Part shown: in pieces, positions 37,771 through 45,298 of the stretch
Layout: each line of letters opens with the position of its first letter
How positions within the stretch are numbered: position 1 is the first letter of the stretch
Assembly: GCF_031453555.1 (NCBI RefSeq)
Contig: NZ_JAVIZM010000001.1
Location: forward strand, 1,681,001 to 1,745,000
Length of the DNA: 64,000 nucleotides
Direction of reading: 5' to 3'
From: Bacillus sp. SLBN-46
GTDB taxonomy: Bacteria; Bacillota; Bacilli; Bacillales; Cytobacillaceae
Notes under the pieces: model-generated
Seen by the model: only the letters and a program-made list of their open reading frames with translations
Told to the model about the DNA's origin: nothing
Databases searched by the model: none
Translations under genes and position numbers: made by a program

Positions 37771-38754
37771 ATGAAAATTTCTCCAATAGAACAACTATTT
37801 ACAGTATTTAATGAAACGGCACTTGTTTTACAAGAAGAATTGTCTTGTAGTTATCTGGAGGCATTAGCCGAAACAGGAGAAAACATGTTCCAAGGTACAA
37901 TTCTCCAGGACGAGTTAAGTGAACTAACTACAAAAAGGTTAAAAAAGCAGTACGTAGAAATCCATTTGGACAAGTATTCCAAGGAGGATATACGTAAAGC
38001 CTACCAGCTCGTTATTTTAAAAGGGATGAAGGAAAATGTTCAACCCAATCACCAAATGACTCCTGATACGATTGGATTACTTGTAGGATACTTACTTGAC
38101 CGATTTGTCAAACAATCCACGTTTAGGCTTCTCGATCCGGCGGTCGGAACAGGGAATTTACTAACGACTGTTTTAAATCATGTGCCTAAAGAAATAACCT
38201 CAATAGGAGTAGATGTCGATGATATCCTCCTTAAACTTGCCTATGTAAACGCAAATTTACAGGAACATCCAATTCAGTTGTTTAATCAGGACGCCTTAGA
38301 GCCTTTATTTATTGATCCAGTAGAGGCTGTAATAGCTGATTTACCTGTTGGATATTATCCAAATGATGTACGGGCAGCAGATTATCAATTAAAGGCAAAT
38401 ACTGGACATTCGTATTCACATCACTTATTTATTGAGCAAAGTGTGCGACATACAGTACCAGGTGGATATTTGTTCTTCCTTGTTCCAAGTGGTCTTTTTG
38501 AAAGTGAACAAACAGCACAGCTTCGTGAATTCTTAAAGGAACATGTAATTATTCAGGGGCTTCTGCAATTGCCTGAAACGATGTTTAAAAATAAAAATGC
38601 GGCAAAGAGTATTTTCATTTTGCAAAAAAAGGGCGAGGGGGTCCATCCTCCAAAGCAGGCCTTGCTCGTGAACTTACCGAGTCTGTCAAAGCAGCATGAA
38701 ATGGATCGGATCCTATCACAAGTAGAAAAATGGTTCCAAGAAAATAAAGGATAA
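37771..38754 (+). CDS. ytxK: Class I SAM-dependent methyltransferase YtxK
   Basis: A 327-residue protein of the N6-adenine methyltransferase fold. SAM motif I is LLDPAVGTGNLL (about residues 118-129). The catalytic motif IV position holds DLPVGYYP rather than the DPPY of true adenine methylases, so DNA methylation is doubtful. A target-recognition domain is absent. It precedes ackA as in B. subtilis, where it is called ytxK; its substrate is unknown. GGAGGGGAA precedes the ATG. Confidence 0.85.
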   Translation: MKISPIEQLFTVFNETALVLQEELSCSYLEALAETGENMFQGTILQDELSELTTKRLKKQYVEIHLDKYSKEDIRKAYQLVILKGMKENVQPNHQMTPDTIGLLVGYLLDRFVKQSTFRLLDPAVGTGNLLTTVLNHVPKEITSIGVDVDDILLKLAYVNANLQEHPIQLFNQDALEPLFIDPVEAVIADLPVGYYPNDVRAADYQLKANTGHSYSHHLFIEQSVRHTVPGGYLFFLVPSGLFESEQTAQLREFLKEHVIIQGLLQLPETMFKNKNAAKSIFILQKKGEGVHPPKQALLVNLPSLSKQHEMDRILSQVEKWFQENKG

Positions 38755-38788
38755 AATCGGTGGAAATTCCCGGTTTTATCCTTTTTTG
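38748..38788 (+). terminator. Terminator after ytxK
   Basis: AAGGATAAAATCGG / CCGGTTTTATCCTT stem overlapping the end of ytxK, then six T. Confidence 0.8.
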
Positions 38789-38970
38789 TTGTTTGAGAAA
38801 TTATAAAAAGGTCCAGTGTTGATAACTGAACTATTTGTCTGAATCTAGCTCCAGCGCCTAGCCCCTCGGGTCAAATAACCTTCGGCAAGAAAAGTCAAAA
38901 GGCGGACTTTTCCCGCCGAAGAACATTTGCCTGTCGGGGCTGAACGAGGCGCTTCCGCCTTTTGTTCTTT
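38789..38970 (+). repeat. Intergenic self-complementary repeat, copy 2
   Basis: Positions 38835-38970 are identical to 17591-17726 and in the same orientation; the 46 bp before this are similar but diverged. It has the same long imperfect hairpin as copy 1. It sits between the ytxK terminator and the ackA promoter. No reading frame. Confidence 0.9.
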
Positions 38971-39014
38971 TTAGTTAAAAATAGAGAAAAATTTGAATAT
39001 AATTACATTTGCTC

Positions 39015-39028
39015 TGTAACCGTTGTCA
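39015..39028 (+). promoter_or_regulatory. cre site (CcpA) upstream of ackA
   Basis: TGTAACCGTTGTCA fits the cre consensus TGWNANCGNTNWCA at every fixed position. Its centre lies about 55 bp before the predicted ackA start of transcription, a position typical for CcpA activation. Confidence 0.75.
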
Positions 39029-39041
39029 GGCGATTTATTCC

Positions 39042-39070
39042 TTGAAATGTCCTATATTCAGTGATTAAAT
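39042..39070 (+). promoter_or_regulatory. Sigma-A promoter candidate of ackA
   Basis: TTGAAA (39042-39047), 17-bp spacer, TTAAAT (39065-39070), about 105 bp before ackA and just downstream of the cre site. Confidence 0.6.
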
Positions 39071-39174
39071 GAGGAATTGAGGGAAATAAACAAGGTCGGT
39101 TTGCGCAAAATAAAGGTGTACTAAATAAAATTGCAAATTCACGACGTTGTTATATAAAAGGAGCGGTTAGCTAA

Positions 39175-40359
39175 ATGGCAAAAATTATTGCAATCAATGC
39201 GGGGAGTTCTTCCTTAAAGTTTCAATTATTTGAAATGCCAAGTGAAGAAGTAATTACAAAAGGACTTATCGAAAGAATTGGATTAACCGATTCAATTTTT
39301 AATATTACAGTTAACGGTGAAAAAGTCCAAGAAGTAACAGATATACCTGATCATGAAATAGCAGTAAAAATGTTATTAGATAAATTAACTACACTAGGTA
39401 TCATTCAATCACTTGATGAAATTGAAGGAATTGGTCATCGTGTTGTACACGGTGGAGAAGCATTTAATGACTCTGTAATGATTACAGATGAAGTTTTAAA
39501 TAAAATCGAAGAACTCTCGGAGCTTGCTCCACTGCATAATCCTGCAAACTTAACAGGAATCCGTGCATTTCAAAGCGTTCTTCCTAATGTACCAGCAATT
39601 GCTGTGTTTGATACAGCTTTCCATCAAACCATGCCGGAAAGTTCTTTCCTTTATAGTCTTCCATATGAATACTACAAAGAATACGGTATTCGTAAGTACG
39701 GATTCCATGGAACATCACATAAATATGTTTCACAACGTGCAGCAGAATTACTAGGTCGTCCAGTTGAACAGCTTCGATTAATTTCTTGTCACTTAGGTAA
39801 TGGTGCTAGTATCGCTGCAATTGAAGGTGGAAAATCAATTGATACATCTATGGGCTTTACACCACTTGCAGGTGTAACCATGGGTACACGTTCAGGTAAT
39901 ATTGATCCTGCGTTAATTCCATATATCATGGAAAAAACGAACCAGACTGCTGATGAAGTTTTAGATGTCTTAAATAAGAAGAGCGGTATGTTAGCTGTTT
40001 CTGGATTCTCAAGTGACCTAAGGGACATTGAGATTGAAGCCAAGAAAGGCAATGAGCGTGCACAACTAGCATTAGATGTATTTGCAAACCGAATTCATAA
40101 ATATATTGGTTCATACGCGTCCCGTATGTATGGTGTAGATGCGATTATCTTTACTGCAGGTATTGGTGAAAATAGTGATACCATTCGTGAAAATGTACTA
40201 AAAGGTCTAGAATTTATGGGGGTATATTGGGATCCTGCTCTTAACAAAGTAAGAGGAGAAGAAGCTTTCATCAACTATCCTCACTCCCCAGTGAAAGTTA
40301 TAATTATCCCAACTAATGAAGAAGTAATGATCGCGCGCGACGTTGTTCGCTTAGCATAA
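39175..40359 (+). CDS. ackA: Acetate kinase AckA
   Basis: A 394-residue ASKHA-fold kinase converting acetyl phosphate and ADP to acetate and ATP, the ATP-yielding step of overflow metabolism. It has the family start [10 protein letters not shown] (residues 7-16), [11 protein letters not shown], the catalytic-region [21 protein letters not shown] and FTAGIGENS. Length is normal. AAAGGAGCGG precedes the ATG. A cre site and promoter upstream suggest activation by CcpA in rich carbon. Confidence 0.97.
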   Translation: MAKIIAINAGSSSLKFQLFEMPSEEVITKGLIERIGLTDSIFNITVNGEKVQEVTDIPDHEIAVKMLLDKLTTLGIIQSLDEIEGIGHRVVHGGEAFNDSVMITDEVLNKIEELSELAPLHNPANLTGIRAFQSVLPNVPAIAVFDTAFHQTMPESSFLYSLPYEYYKEYGIRKYGFHGTSHKYVSQRAAELLGRPVEQLRLISCHLGNGASIAAIEGGKSIDTSMGFTPLAGVTMGTRSGNIDPALIPYIMEKTNQTADEVLDVLNKKSGMLAVSGFSSDLRDIEIEAKKGNERAQLALDVFANRIHKYIGSYASRMYGVDAIIFTAGIGENSDTIRENVLKGLEFMGVYWDPALNKVRGEEAFINYPHSPVKVIIIPTNEEVMIARDVVRLA

Positions 40360-40387
40360 TAACTCACTTCAACTTAAATCTCCAAAG

Positions 40388-40423
40388 AGGCAAAAGCTAA
40401 CAATAAATGGCTTTTGCCTTTTT
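40388..40423 (+). terminator. Terminator after ackA
   Basis: AGGCAAAAGC / GCTTTTGCCT 10-bp stem with a 12-nt loop and T-run. Confidence 0.82.
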
Positions 40424-40482
40424 ATCGTTCTCTCGCTTTATGCTATACTGAAAGGAGAAGCATGTTGGAGGAGGTTCATACG

Positions 40483-41325
40483 ATGCCATTTACAGACCGG
40501 GAAACAAAAGTATGGAATGAAATAAGCGAATGGGAAAAGAATCTATTCAATTACGAACCAAATGACTTTCAATTAACATATGAAAAATATTTGGAGCGCT
40601 CTTTTGCCTTATTGCCTGAAACGGTTCAGAAACAATTTTTTTCCCTTGTTGATACATGGCTCTTCCATTTACATGGTATGATTCAAGGCTCTCAGCTTCA
40701 AATGGATGCAAAAGAAAGAATTCTTTCATCTGGAAGGGTTTTTATCCCCAATTTACAAAATATATCAGACTTAAAAAATTTGGACATTAATCAATTACAA
40801 TACATAGCAGAACAGCACATCGCTAAGCATCGCCTTTATTCCTTAGCTCAAGGAGGTTTAGCGGGAACGGGGAGTTCCTTGCTTTTGGGGATGGATATTC
40901 CTGCAATGGCCGTTATTAATTTGAGGGTTGTCCAATTAATCGCCATGACTTATGGATATGAAGTTAACACTCCTTATGAAATGATGACATCCCTTAAGGT
41001 ATTTCATATAGGTACCTTGCCTCCAAGAATACAAAAAGAAGGCTGGATTATGTTAAAAGAGGAATTAGAAAAGTACGAAAATCCGTATTTTTATGAGGGG
41101 ACAGAAGAGATTTCCAATATCACCTGGCTTGAACAACCCTTGCAACAAGTATTTAAAGCGTTGGTTATTGCTTTGTTTCGGAGAAAAATGATTCAAGGGA
41201 TGCCGCTCGTCAGCATGGCCATTGGTGCCGGAGCAAATTATCAGTTAACGAGGAAAGTAACGGAATTAGCACATAAATATTATCAATACCGCTATCTAAA
41301 AGAAAAAGAGGAGTTTCAAATATGA
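40483..41325 (+). CDS. EcsC family protein
   Basis: A 280-residue EcsC-domain protein with hydrophobic stretches near residues 120-150 (GGLAGTGSSLLLGMDIPAMAVINLRVVQLIA) that may associate with the membrane. EcsC family members have no agreed molecular function. ATG 40483 follows GGAGGAGG; the frame stays open to 40414 but without a ribosome site. Its stop overlaps the moaB start in ATGA, so the two genes are probably one operon even though their functions look unrelated. Confidence 0.75.
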   Translation: MPFTDRETKVWNEISEWEKNLFNYEPNDFQLTYEKYLERSFALLPETVQKQFFSLVDTWLFHLHGMIQGSQLQMDAKERILSSGRVFIPNLQNISDLKNLDINQLQYIAEQHIAKHRLYSLAQGGLAGTGSSLLLGMDIPAMAVINLRVVQLIAMTYGYEVNTPYEMMTSLKVFHIGTLPPRIQKEGWIMLKEELEKYENPYFYEGTEEISNITWLEQPLQQVFKALVIALFRRKMIQGMPLVSMAIGAGANYQLTRKVTELAHKYYQYRYLKEKEEFQI

Positions 41326-41834
41326 GCACGCAGGAACATAAACGGGAAGCCCCTAAGAGTATTTATTGTAAGATAATCACAGTTAGTGATACAAGAAATA
41401 AGGACACAGACAAAAGTGGTAAGCTGATGATTGAATTGCTTGAGCAGTCCGGACATCAAATTACTGATTACGTGATTGTAAAGGATGAAGCGATCCCAAT
41501 TCAAGATGAAATTTTAAAAGGATGTAACCGGGAAGATATTGACGCTATTCTTATTAATGGCGGGACGGGGATAGCCAAGCGAGATGTCACAATTGAAACA
41601 GTAAAAAGCCTGCTTGATAAAGAGATTGTTGGCTTCGGAGAATTGTTTAGGATGTTAAGTTATCAAGAAGATATCGGTTCTGCTGCAATCCTTTCAAGAG
41701 CGATTGCTGGTGTAGTGAATAATAAGGCGGTATTTTCTACCCCTGGTTCCACTGGTGCGGTAAAGCTTGCGATGAATAAATTAATTTTGCCCGAATTAGG
41801 GCATGTAGTAAGAGAAATAAAGAAAGATTTGTAA
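41322..41834 (+). CDS. moaB: Molybdenum cofactor biosynthesis protein MoaB
   Basis: A 170-residue MoaB/MogA-type protein that binds molybdopterin and adenylates it in molybdenum-cofactor synthesis. The binding loop is INGGTGIAKRDVTIET (about residues 77-92), and the family's FSTPGSTGAVKLAM occurs near 138. It overlaps the upstream EcsC-family gene by 4 bp. It stands apart from other moa genes, as in B. subtilis. A strong terminator follows. Confidence 0.92.
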   Translation: MSTQEHKREAPKSIYCKIITVSDTRNKDTDKSGKLMIELLEQSGHQITDYVIVKDEAIPIQDEILKGCNREDIDAILINGGTGIAKRDVTIETVKSLLDKEIVGFGELFRMLSYQEDIGSAAILSRAIAGVVNNKAVFSTPGSTGAVKLAMNKLILPELGHVVREIKKDL

Positions 41835-41841
41835 TAGAGAG

Positions 41842-41876
41842 AAAGAGGATGACGTTTAGTGTCATCCTCTTTTTAA
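41842..41876. terminator. Bidirectional terminator after moaB
   Basis: AAAGAGGATGAC / GTCATCCTCTTT perfect 12-bp stem with a 7-nt loop. Confidence 0.85.
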
Positions 41877-42187
41877 TGATGGGCTTTTGTGGAAAGTGTT
41901 TGGTTTGCTCTATACCAAAGCCATAAGTCATTGATGATGGAGGCAAGTTCAGCAATTTCTTTGTTCAGTTGACAAGAACGAATGAAGTCACTTTCATCGG
42001 AAAGCTGTGCTTGTTTATGATTAATTTGATCTTCAAGGTCTACAATTCGATCAGGAATTGAGCCGCGTATTTGTTCCCAATGAAAAAGAATATCTTGTTG
42101 AGTATCTTTGCTATGTTGATCCCAATCTACTGTTAAGTCAGGAAGAAAGATACCTAGTCGCTGATTGAAAAAAAAGTGATCCTTCAT
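41873..42187 (-). CDS. Small hypothetical protein, conserved-looking
   Basis: I do not recognise this 104-residue protein. It starts MKDHFFFNQRLGIF from ATG 42187, which has GGAGG eight bases upstream; the longer frame to 42304 has no ribosome site and would run through the neighbouring terminator. It has no signal or membrane segment, is rich in Asp, Gln and aromatic residues, and is predicted mainly helical (NKEIAELASIINDLWLWYR). It lies between moaB (convergent) and uspA (same strand). Function unknown. Confidence 0.7.
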   Translation of the reverse strand: MKDHFFFNQRLGIFLPDLTVDWDQHSKDTQQDILFHWEQIRGSIPDRIVDLEDQINHKQAQLSDESDFIRSCQLNKEIAELASIINDLWLWYRANQTLSTKAHH

Positions 42188-42275
42188 TTGGCTGCCTCCA
42201 AGCTGTGTAATAATTTTTATTTTACTACAAATTGTAGTTTCCTTCCTATCATAACTCTTTTCCAATGGGAAAAGT

Positions 42276-42310
42276 GAAAAAAGGACATGCAGTAAATGCT
42301 GCATGCCCCT
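42276..42310 (-). terminator. Terminator after uspA
   Basis: On the minus strand GGGGCATGCAG / CTGCATGTCC with a 6-nt loop, then TTTTTT. Confidence 0.78.
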
Positions 42311-42322
42311 GTTATTTATTGT

Positions 42323-42769
42323 TTATTCTTTTTCAGTTCGGACTACAAGAACATCACATGGTGCATATCGTGTAATATGTTCTGATACACTACCGATAAA
42401 GAATCTTTCTACTACATTCATTCCTGTGGCACCACAAATAATTAAGTCAACATTATGTTTTTTTGCCACATCTCTAGGAATTCGAACCTTAGGAGAACCG
42501 AATTCAATTTCATACTGAACCTCTTTTACACCTGCATCAACAGCTTGCTTTTGATAGTTATCTAGCATGTCTTTTGCCAGCTTTTCTGCTCGATCGCCAA
42601 TAACGGTGTCATAGGCTTCGATTAACGCGAATGACCGAGTATCTATTACATGAACTAAAAGTAAGGCAGCATCATTTCTTTTCGCGATTTCAATACCCTT
42701 TCTTAAGGCCCAATCTGCTTCTTTCGACCCATCAATAGCGACTAAAATATTTTTATATTTGAGTCCCAT
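42323..42769 (-). CDS. Universal stress protein UspA family
   Basis: A 148-residue nucleotide-binding stress protein. The ATP-binding signature GATGMNVVERFFIGSVSEHI (G-x2-G-x9-G-S) is intact near residues 113-132, so it is likely an ATP-binding Usp. It begins KNILVAIDGSKEADWAL, the classical Usp start. ATG 42769 has AAGGAGATGAT upstream; a longer in-frame start at 42799 lacks one. Monocistronic. The biological trigger is unknown. Confidence 0.92.
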   Translation of the reverse strand: MGLKYKNILVAIDGSKEADWALRKGIEIAKRNDAALLLVHVIDTRSFALIEAYDTVIGDRAEKLAKDMLDNYQKQAVDAGVKEVQYEIEFGSPKVRIPRDVAKKHNVDLIICGATGMNVVERFFIGSVSEHITRYAPCDVLVVRTEKE

Positions 42770-42876
42770 GATTATCATCTCCTTACCTAAATTATACATT
42801 ATTTAACAACGAATAACTGTTGCAATTTTTCGAACAATAATGGAGTAGTAGCTTAGAATGAAAGGAGATTTGCGTG

Positions 42877-43065
42877 ATGGAAAAAAGGGATCCGAATAAC
42901 CAATATTCATTTGAATTCGATGAACAAGGTACGAATGAAGTAAGTCAACAGATAATGAATTCCTATAATAGCGGTTTTATAGGAGAGGGATCGGCAGTAG
43001 CCGACCAAGCTGATTTTAACGCTGCCACTGCATCAGTAGATAGTGACGGGTACACAGAAAGCTAG
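42877..43065 (+). CDS. Small acidic hypothetical protein
   Basis: A 62-residue acidic protein of unrecognised family, starting MEKRDPNNQYSFEFDEQG. It is rich in Asp, Glu, Ser and Asn and ends in VDSDGYTES, with no membrane segment. The ATG at 42877 has AAAGGAGA eight bases upstream (a GTG one codon earlier is possible). The clean ribosome site and following terminator support a real gene. Function unknown; small proteins of this kind in Bacillus are often sporulation-linked, but nothing here shows that. Confidence 0.65.
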   Translation: MEKRDPNNQYSFEFDEQGTNEVSQQIMNSYNSGFIGEGSAVADQADFNAATASVDSDGYTES

Positions 43066-43081
43066 GAATTAAGCGGTTTGA

Positions 43082-43115
43082 AGGAAGGCTGTCCATAATA
43101 GGATGGCCTTTTCTT
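43082..43115 (+). terminator. Terminator after small acidic protein
   Basis: AAGGCTGTCC / GGATGGCCTT stem with a G-T pair, T-rich tail. Confidence 0.68.
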
Positions 43116-43245
43116 TGTTCCAAAAGGTATTTAGTAGACATATATCTAGGAATTTTCCTTTATGAGGGGCATTTACCCAAGAGTTTACCTTTAGAAATGC
43201 ATATTCTTTAGTGTGTGAGGTAGATAAATTGAGGAGGAATAAACA

Positions 43246-43620
43246 TTGAGTACTGAAATTTATGGAATGCCTGCGATGAACCAAGCGGATGAACGGATCC
43301 GCCCTGGTTTTGGTGGATTTGGACATTTTGGTGGTGGATTTGGTCGCCCTGGATTTGGCTTTGGAGGCTTTGGCCGTCCTGGATTTGGGTTTGGTGGTTT
43401 CGGTCGTCCAGGATTTGGCTTTGGAGGCTTTGGCCGTCCTGGATTTGGATTCGGTTTTGGACGTCCATGGGGCTGGGGCTTTGGTGGATTTGGATTACCG
43501 TTCCTGGGTGGATTAGCTGCAGGGGCGTTATTATCAGCTCCTTATGGTTATGGTTATGGATATGGATACCCTTATTATGGTTATCCTTATTATGGAGACC
43601 CATATTACCCTTATTATTAA
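43246..43620 (+). CDS. Glycine/phenylalanine-rich repeat protein
   Basis: A 124-residue low-complexity protein. After MSTEIYGMPAMNQADERI come about four tandem copies of a 10-residue unit, FGRPGFGFGG (about residues 30-72). A hydrophobic LPFLGGLAAGALL segment and a tyrosine-rich tail of YGYG / PYYG repeats follow. The start is TTG after TGAGGAGG. The composition resembles surface or coat-like proteins of spore formers, but no named family is recognised and location is inference. It ends at a strong terminator. Confidence 0.7.
   Translation: MSTEIYGMPAMNQADERIRPGFGGFGHFGGGFGRPGFGFGGFGRPGFGFGGFGRPGFGFGGFGRPGFGFGFGRPWGWGFGGFGLPFLGGLAAGALLSAPYGYGYGYGYPYYGYPYYGDPYYPYY
43335..43465 (+). repeat. 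30-bp tandem coding repeat
   Basis: About four near-identical 30-bp units encoding FGRPGFGFGG inside the glycine-rich protein. Confidence 0.75.
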
Positions 43621-43628
43621 ATTGCTAG

Positions 43629-43668
43629 AAAAAAGCTTTGTCGTTAATTTAGCGTCAAAGCTTTTTTA
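43629..43668 (+). terminator. Terminator after glycine-rich gene
   Basis: AAAAAAGCTTTG / CAAAGCTTTTTT 12-bp stem with a 15-nt loop. Confidence 0.82.
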
Positions 43669-43813
43669 AGATTAAGGTAATTTGTGGTTATTTCAAGAAC
43701 TTATACTAGAATAAGTTTGGGTAACTCCTATTTTTTTGGTAAAATAAAATTGCTTTTACTGTCGGAATTATTCGAACTATTTTCTACTGCTTATATTAAT
43801 TGGAGGTATGGAC

Positions 43814-44935
43814 ATGCGAATCGGAATACCTAAAGAGATAAAAAATAATGAAAACCGTGTAGCAATGACACCTGCTGGAGTGGTCAATCTTGTGAAATTT
43901 GGCCATGAGGTCTTTATTGAAAATGGAGCAGGTTTAGGCTCTGGTTTTTCAGATGAAGACTATAGAGATGCAGGAGCAAAGTTAGTAGAAACACCAGCCG
44001 AAGCATGGTCCATGGAAATGGTCATGAAAGTTAAGGAACCACTTCCTATCGAATATCAATATTTTCGCGAGGGATTAATCTTATTTACATATTTACATTT
44101 AGCGCCGGAACCTGAACTGACTAAAGCATTAATTGATAAAAAGGTTGTAGGGATTGCTTACGAGACAGTTCAGCTTCCTAATCGAAGCCTACCATTATTA
44201 ACGCCAATGAGTGAAGTGGCTGGGAGAATGGCGGCACAAATTGGTGCCCAATTCCTTGAAAAAGTTCACGGAGGGATGGGGATTCTACTATCCGGTGTTC
44301 CCGGTGTACAAAGAGGGACTGTTACGATTATTGGCGGTGGAGTAGCTGGTACCAATGCAGCCAAAATGGCGATTGGATTAGGGGCAAAAGTGACCATTAT
44401 TGATTTAAATCCAGATCGCCTTCGTCAATTGGATGATATTTTCGGATCTGATGTGACAACATTAATGTCGAATCCTTATAATATTGCAGAAGCAGTGAAA
44501 GAATCTGATCTAGTCATTGGAGCAGTTTTGATTCCAGGTGCAAAGGCACCAAAACTTGTTTCTGAAGAAATGATTAAGACCATGAAATCGGGGAGTGTTG
44601 TTGTTGATATCGCCATTGATCAAGGTGGTATTTTTGAAACAACAGATCGTATAACTACTCACGATAATCCAACATATGTAAAGCACGGTGTCGTCCATTA
44701 TGCAGTGGCCAATATGCCTGGAGCAGTACCGAGAACATCGACTATTGCATTAACAAATGTAACCGTTCCATATGCGGTTCAAATTGCTAACAAGGGCTAT
44801 CGTAAGGCATGTTTAGATAATGAGGCCTTGCTAAAAGGAATTAACACATTAAACGGCTATGTGACTTACGAAGCAGTCGCAGAAGCACACGGCCTTGAAT
44901 TCTCAGATACAAAAACATTGTTAGAGAAACAGTAA
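43814..44935 (+). CDS. ald: Alanine dehydrogenase Ald
   Basis: A 373-residue NAD-dependent enzyme oxidising L-alanine to pyruvate and ammonia. In Bacillus it is important for alanine use and sporulation. The family start is [17 protein letters not shown]. The NAD-binding fold includes [21 protein letters not shown] (about residues 170-190), and [17 protein letters not shown] is diagnostic of Ald. ATG 43814 lies seven bases after GGAGG; the ATG at 43808 is too close to it. A terminator follows, then the convergent candidate RNA gene. Confidence 0.95.
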   Translation: MRIGIPKEIKNNENRVAMTPAGVVNLVKFGHEVFIENGAGLGSGFSDEDYRDAGAKLVETPAEAWSMEMVMKVKEPLPIEYQYFREGLILFTYLHLAPEPELTKALIDKKVVGIAYETVQLPNRSLPLLTPMSEVAGRMAAQIGAQFLEKVHGGMGILLSGVPGVQRGTVTIIGGGVAGTNAAKMAIGLGAKVTIIDLNPDRLRQLDDIFGSDVTTLMSNPYNIAEAVKESDLVIGAVLIPGAKAPKLVSEEMIKTMKSGSVVVDIAIDQGGIFETTDRITTHDNPTYVKHGVVHYAVANMPGAVPRTSTIALTNVTVPYAVQIANKGYRKACLDNEALLKGINTLNGYVTYEAVAEAHGLEFSDTKTLLEKQ

Positions 44936-44950
44936 TAAGTTATGTAGCGT

Positions 44951-44983
44951 AAGAGGTGGGCGAGGAGCTCTCCTCTTTTTTTT
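44951..44983 (+). terminator. Terminator after ald
   Basis: AAGAGG / CCTCTT with inner GAGGAG / CTCCTC pairing, then eight T. Confidence 0.7.
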
Positions 44984-45002
44984 GTAATAAATTGTAGTAA
45001 AC

Positions 45003-45035
45003 AAAAAAACCAGCTTCTAGTGAGAAACTGGTTTT
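45003..45035 (-). terminator. Terminator of the candidate small RNA
   Basis: Minus-strand AAAACCAGTTTCT / AGAAGCTGGTTTT stem with a 4-nt loop, running into seven T. Confidence 0.8.
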
Positions 45036-45241
45036 GAGTGCTAAGTATGTAGCCGCCATTGCCGTAAGAAATATAAGAAAGTTTTAAACCACCACTCCTC
45101 AAAGTGGGTGTTTTCAGAAGCTTTTCTGCGTGTCCTCCATGTCTTATAGACAGAGGCTTGTCATTCCAGCTTCAATGGTTAAACTCCCTGTTACAGCTTA
45201 AAGGTTAAAACTTTATTATGATTACGTACAACGCAGCTTGT
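45003..45241 (-). ncRNA. Candidate structured small RNA, 6S-like architecture
   Basis: No reading frame explains this 360-bp gap. On the minus strand a promoter (TTGTAT at 45271-45276, 17-bp spacer, TAATAT at 45248-45253) would start an RNA at about 45241. The first bases (45222-45238) pair with 45051-45067, and further pairs extend inward (AAAGTTTTAACC with GGTTTAAAACTTT, 45203-45214 with 45079-45091), making a closing stem of roughly 30 bp. Inside is an open bubble of about 29 nt. Its opposite strand holds a small hairpin (CCACT / AGTGG), and the far arm closes through GAAGCT / AGCTTC and ends in a CCTC...GGAGG hairpin. A terminator (45003-45035) follows. The body is about 190 nt, the size of 6S RNA. 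I cannot confirm family by sequence alone. Confidence 0.55.
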
Positions 45242-45247
45242 ATTAGT

Positions 45248-45276
45248 ATATTACCTCAATTAAAACGAAAATACAA
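45248..45276 (-). promoter_or_regulatory. Promoter candidate of the small RNA
   Basis: Minus-strand TTGTAT (45271-45276), 17-bp spacer, TAATAT (45248-45253). It predicts transcription starting exactly at the closing stem. Confidence 0.5.
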
Positions 45277-45298
45277 TGCTAAAATCATCCAAATCTGC

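Noticed and set aside
43208..43603. 131-codon open frame on the minus strand opposite the glycine-rich gene, rich in His/Gln/Ile
   Set aside because: It is the mirror image of the 30-bp coding repeats; no ribosome site and composition explained by the repeat.
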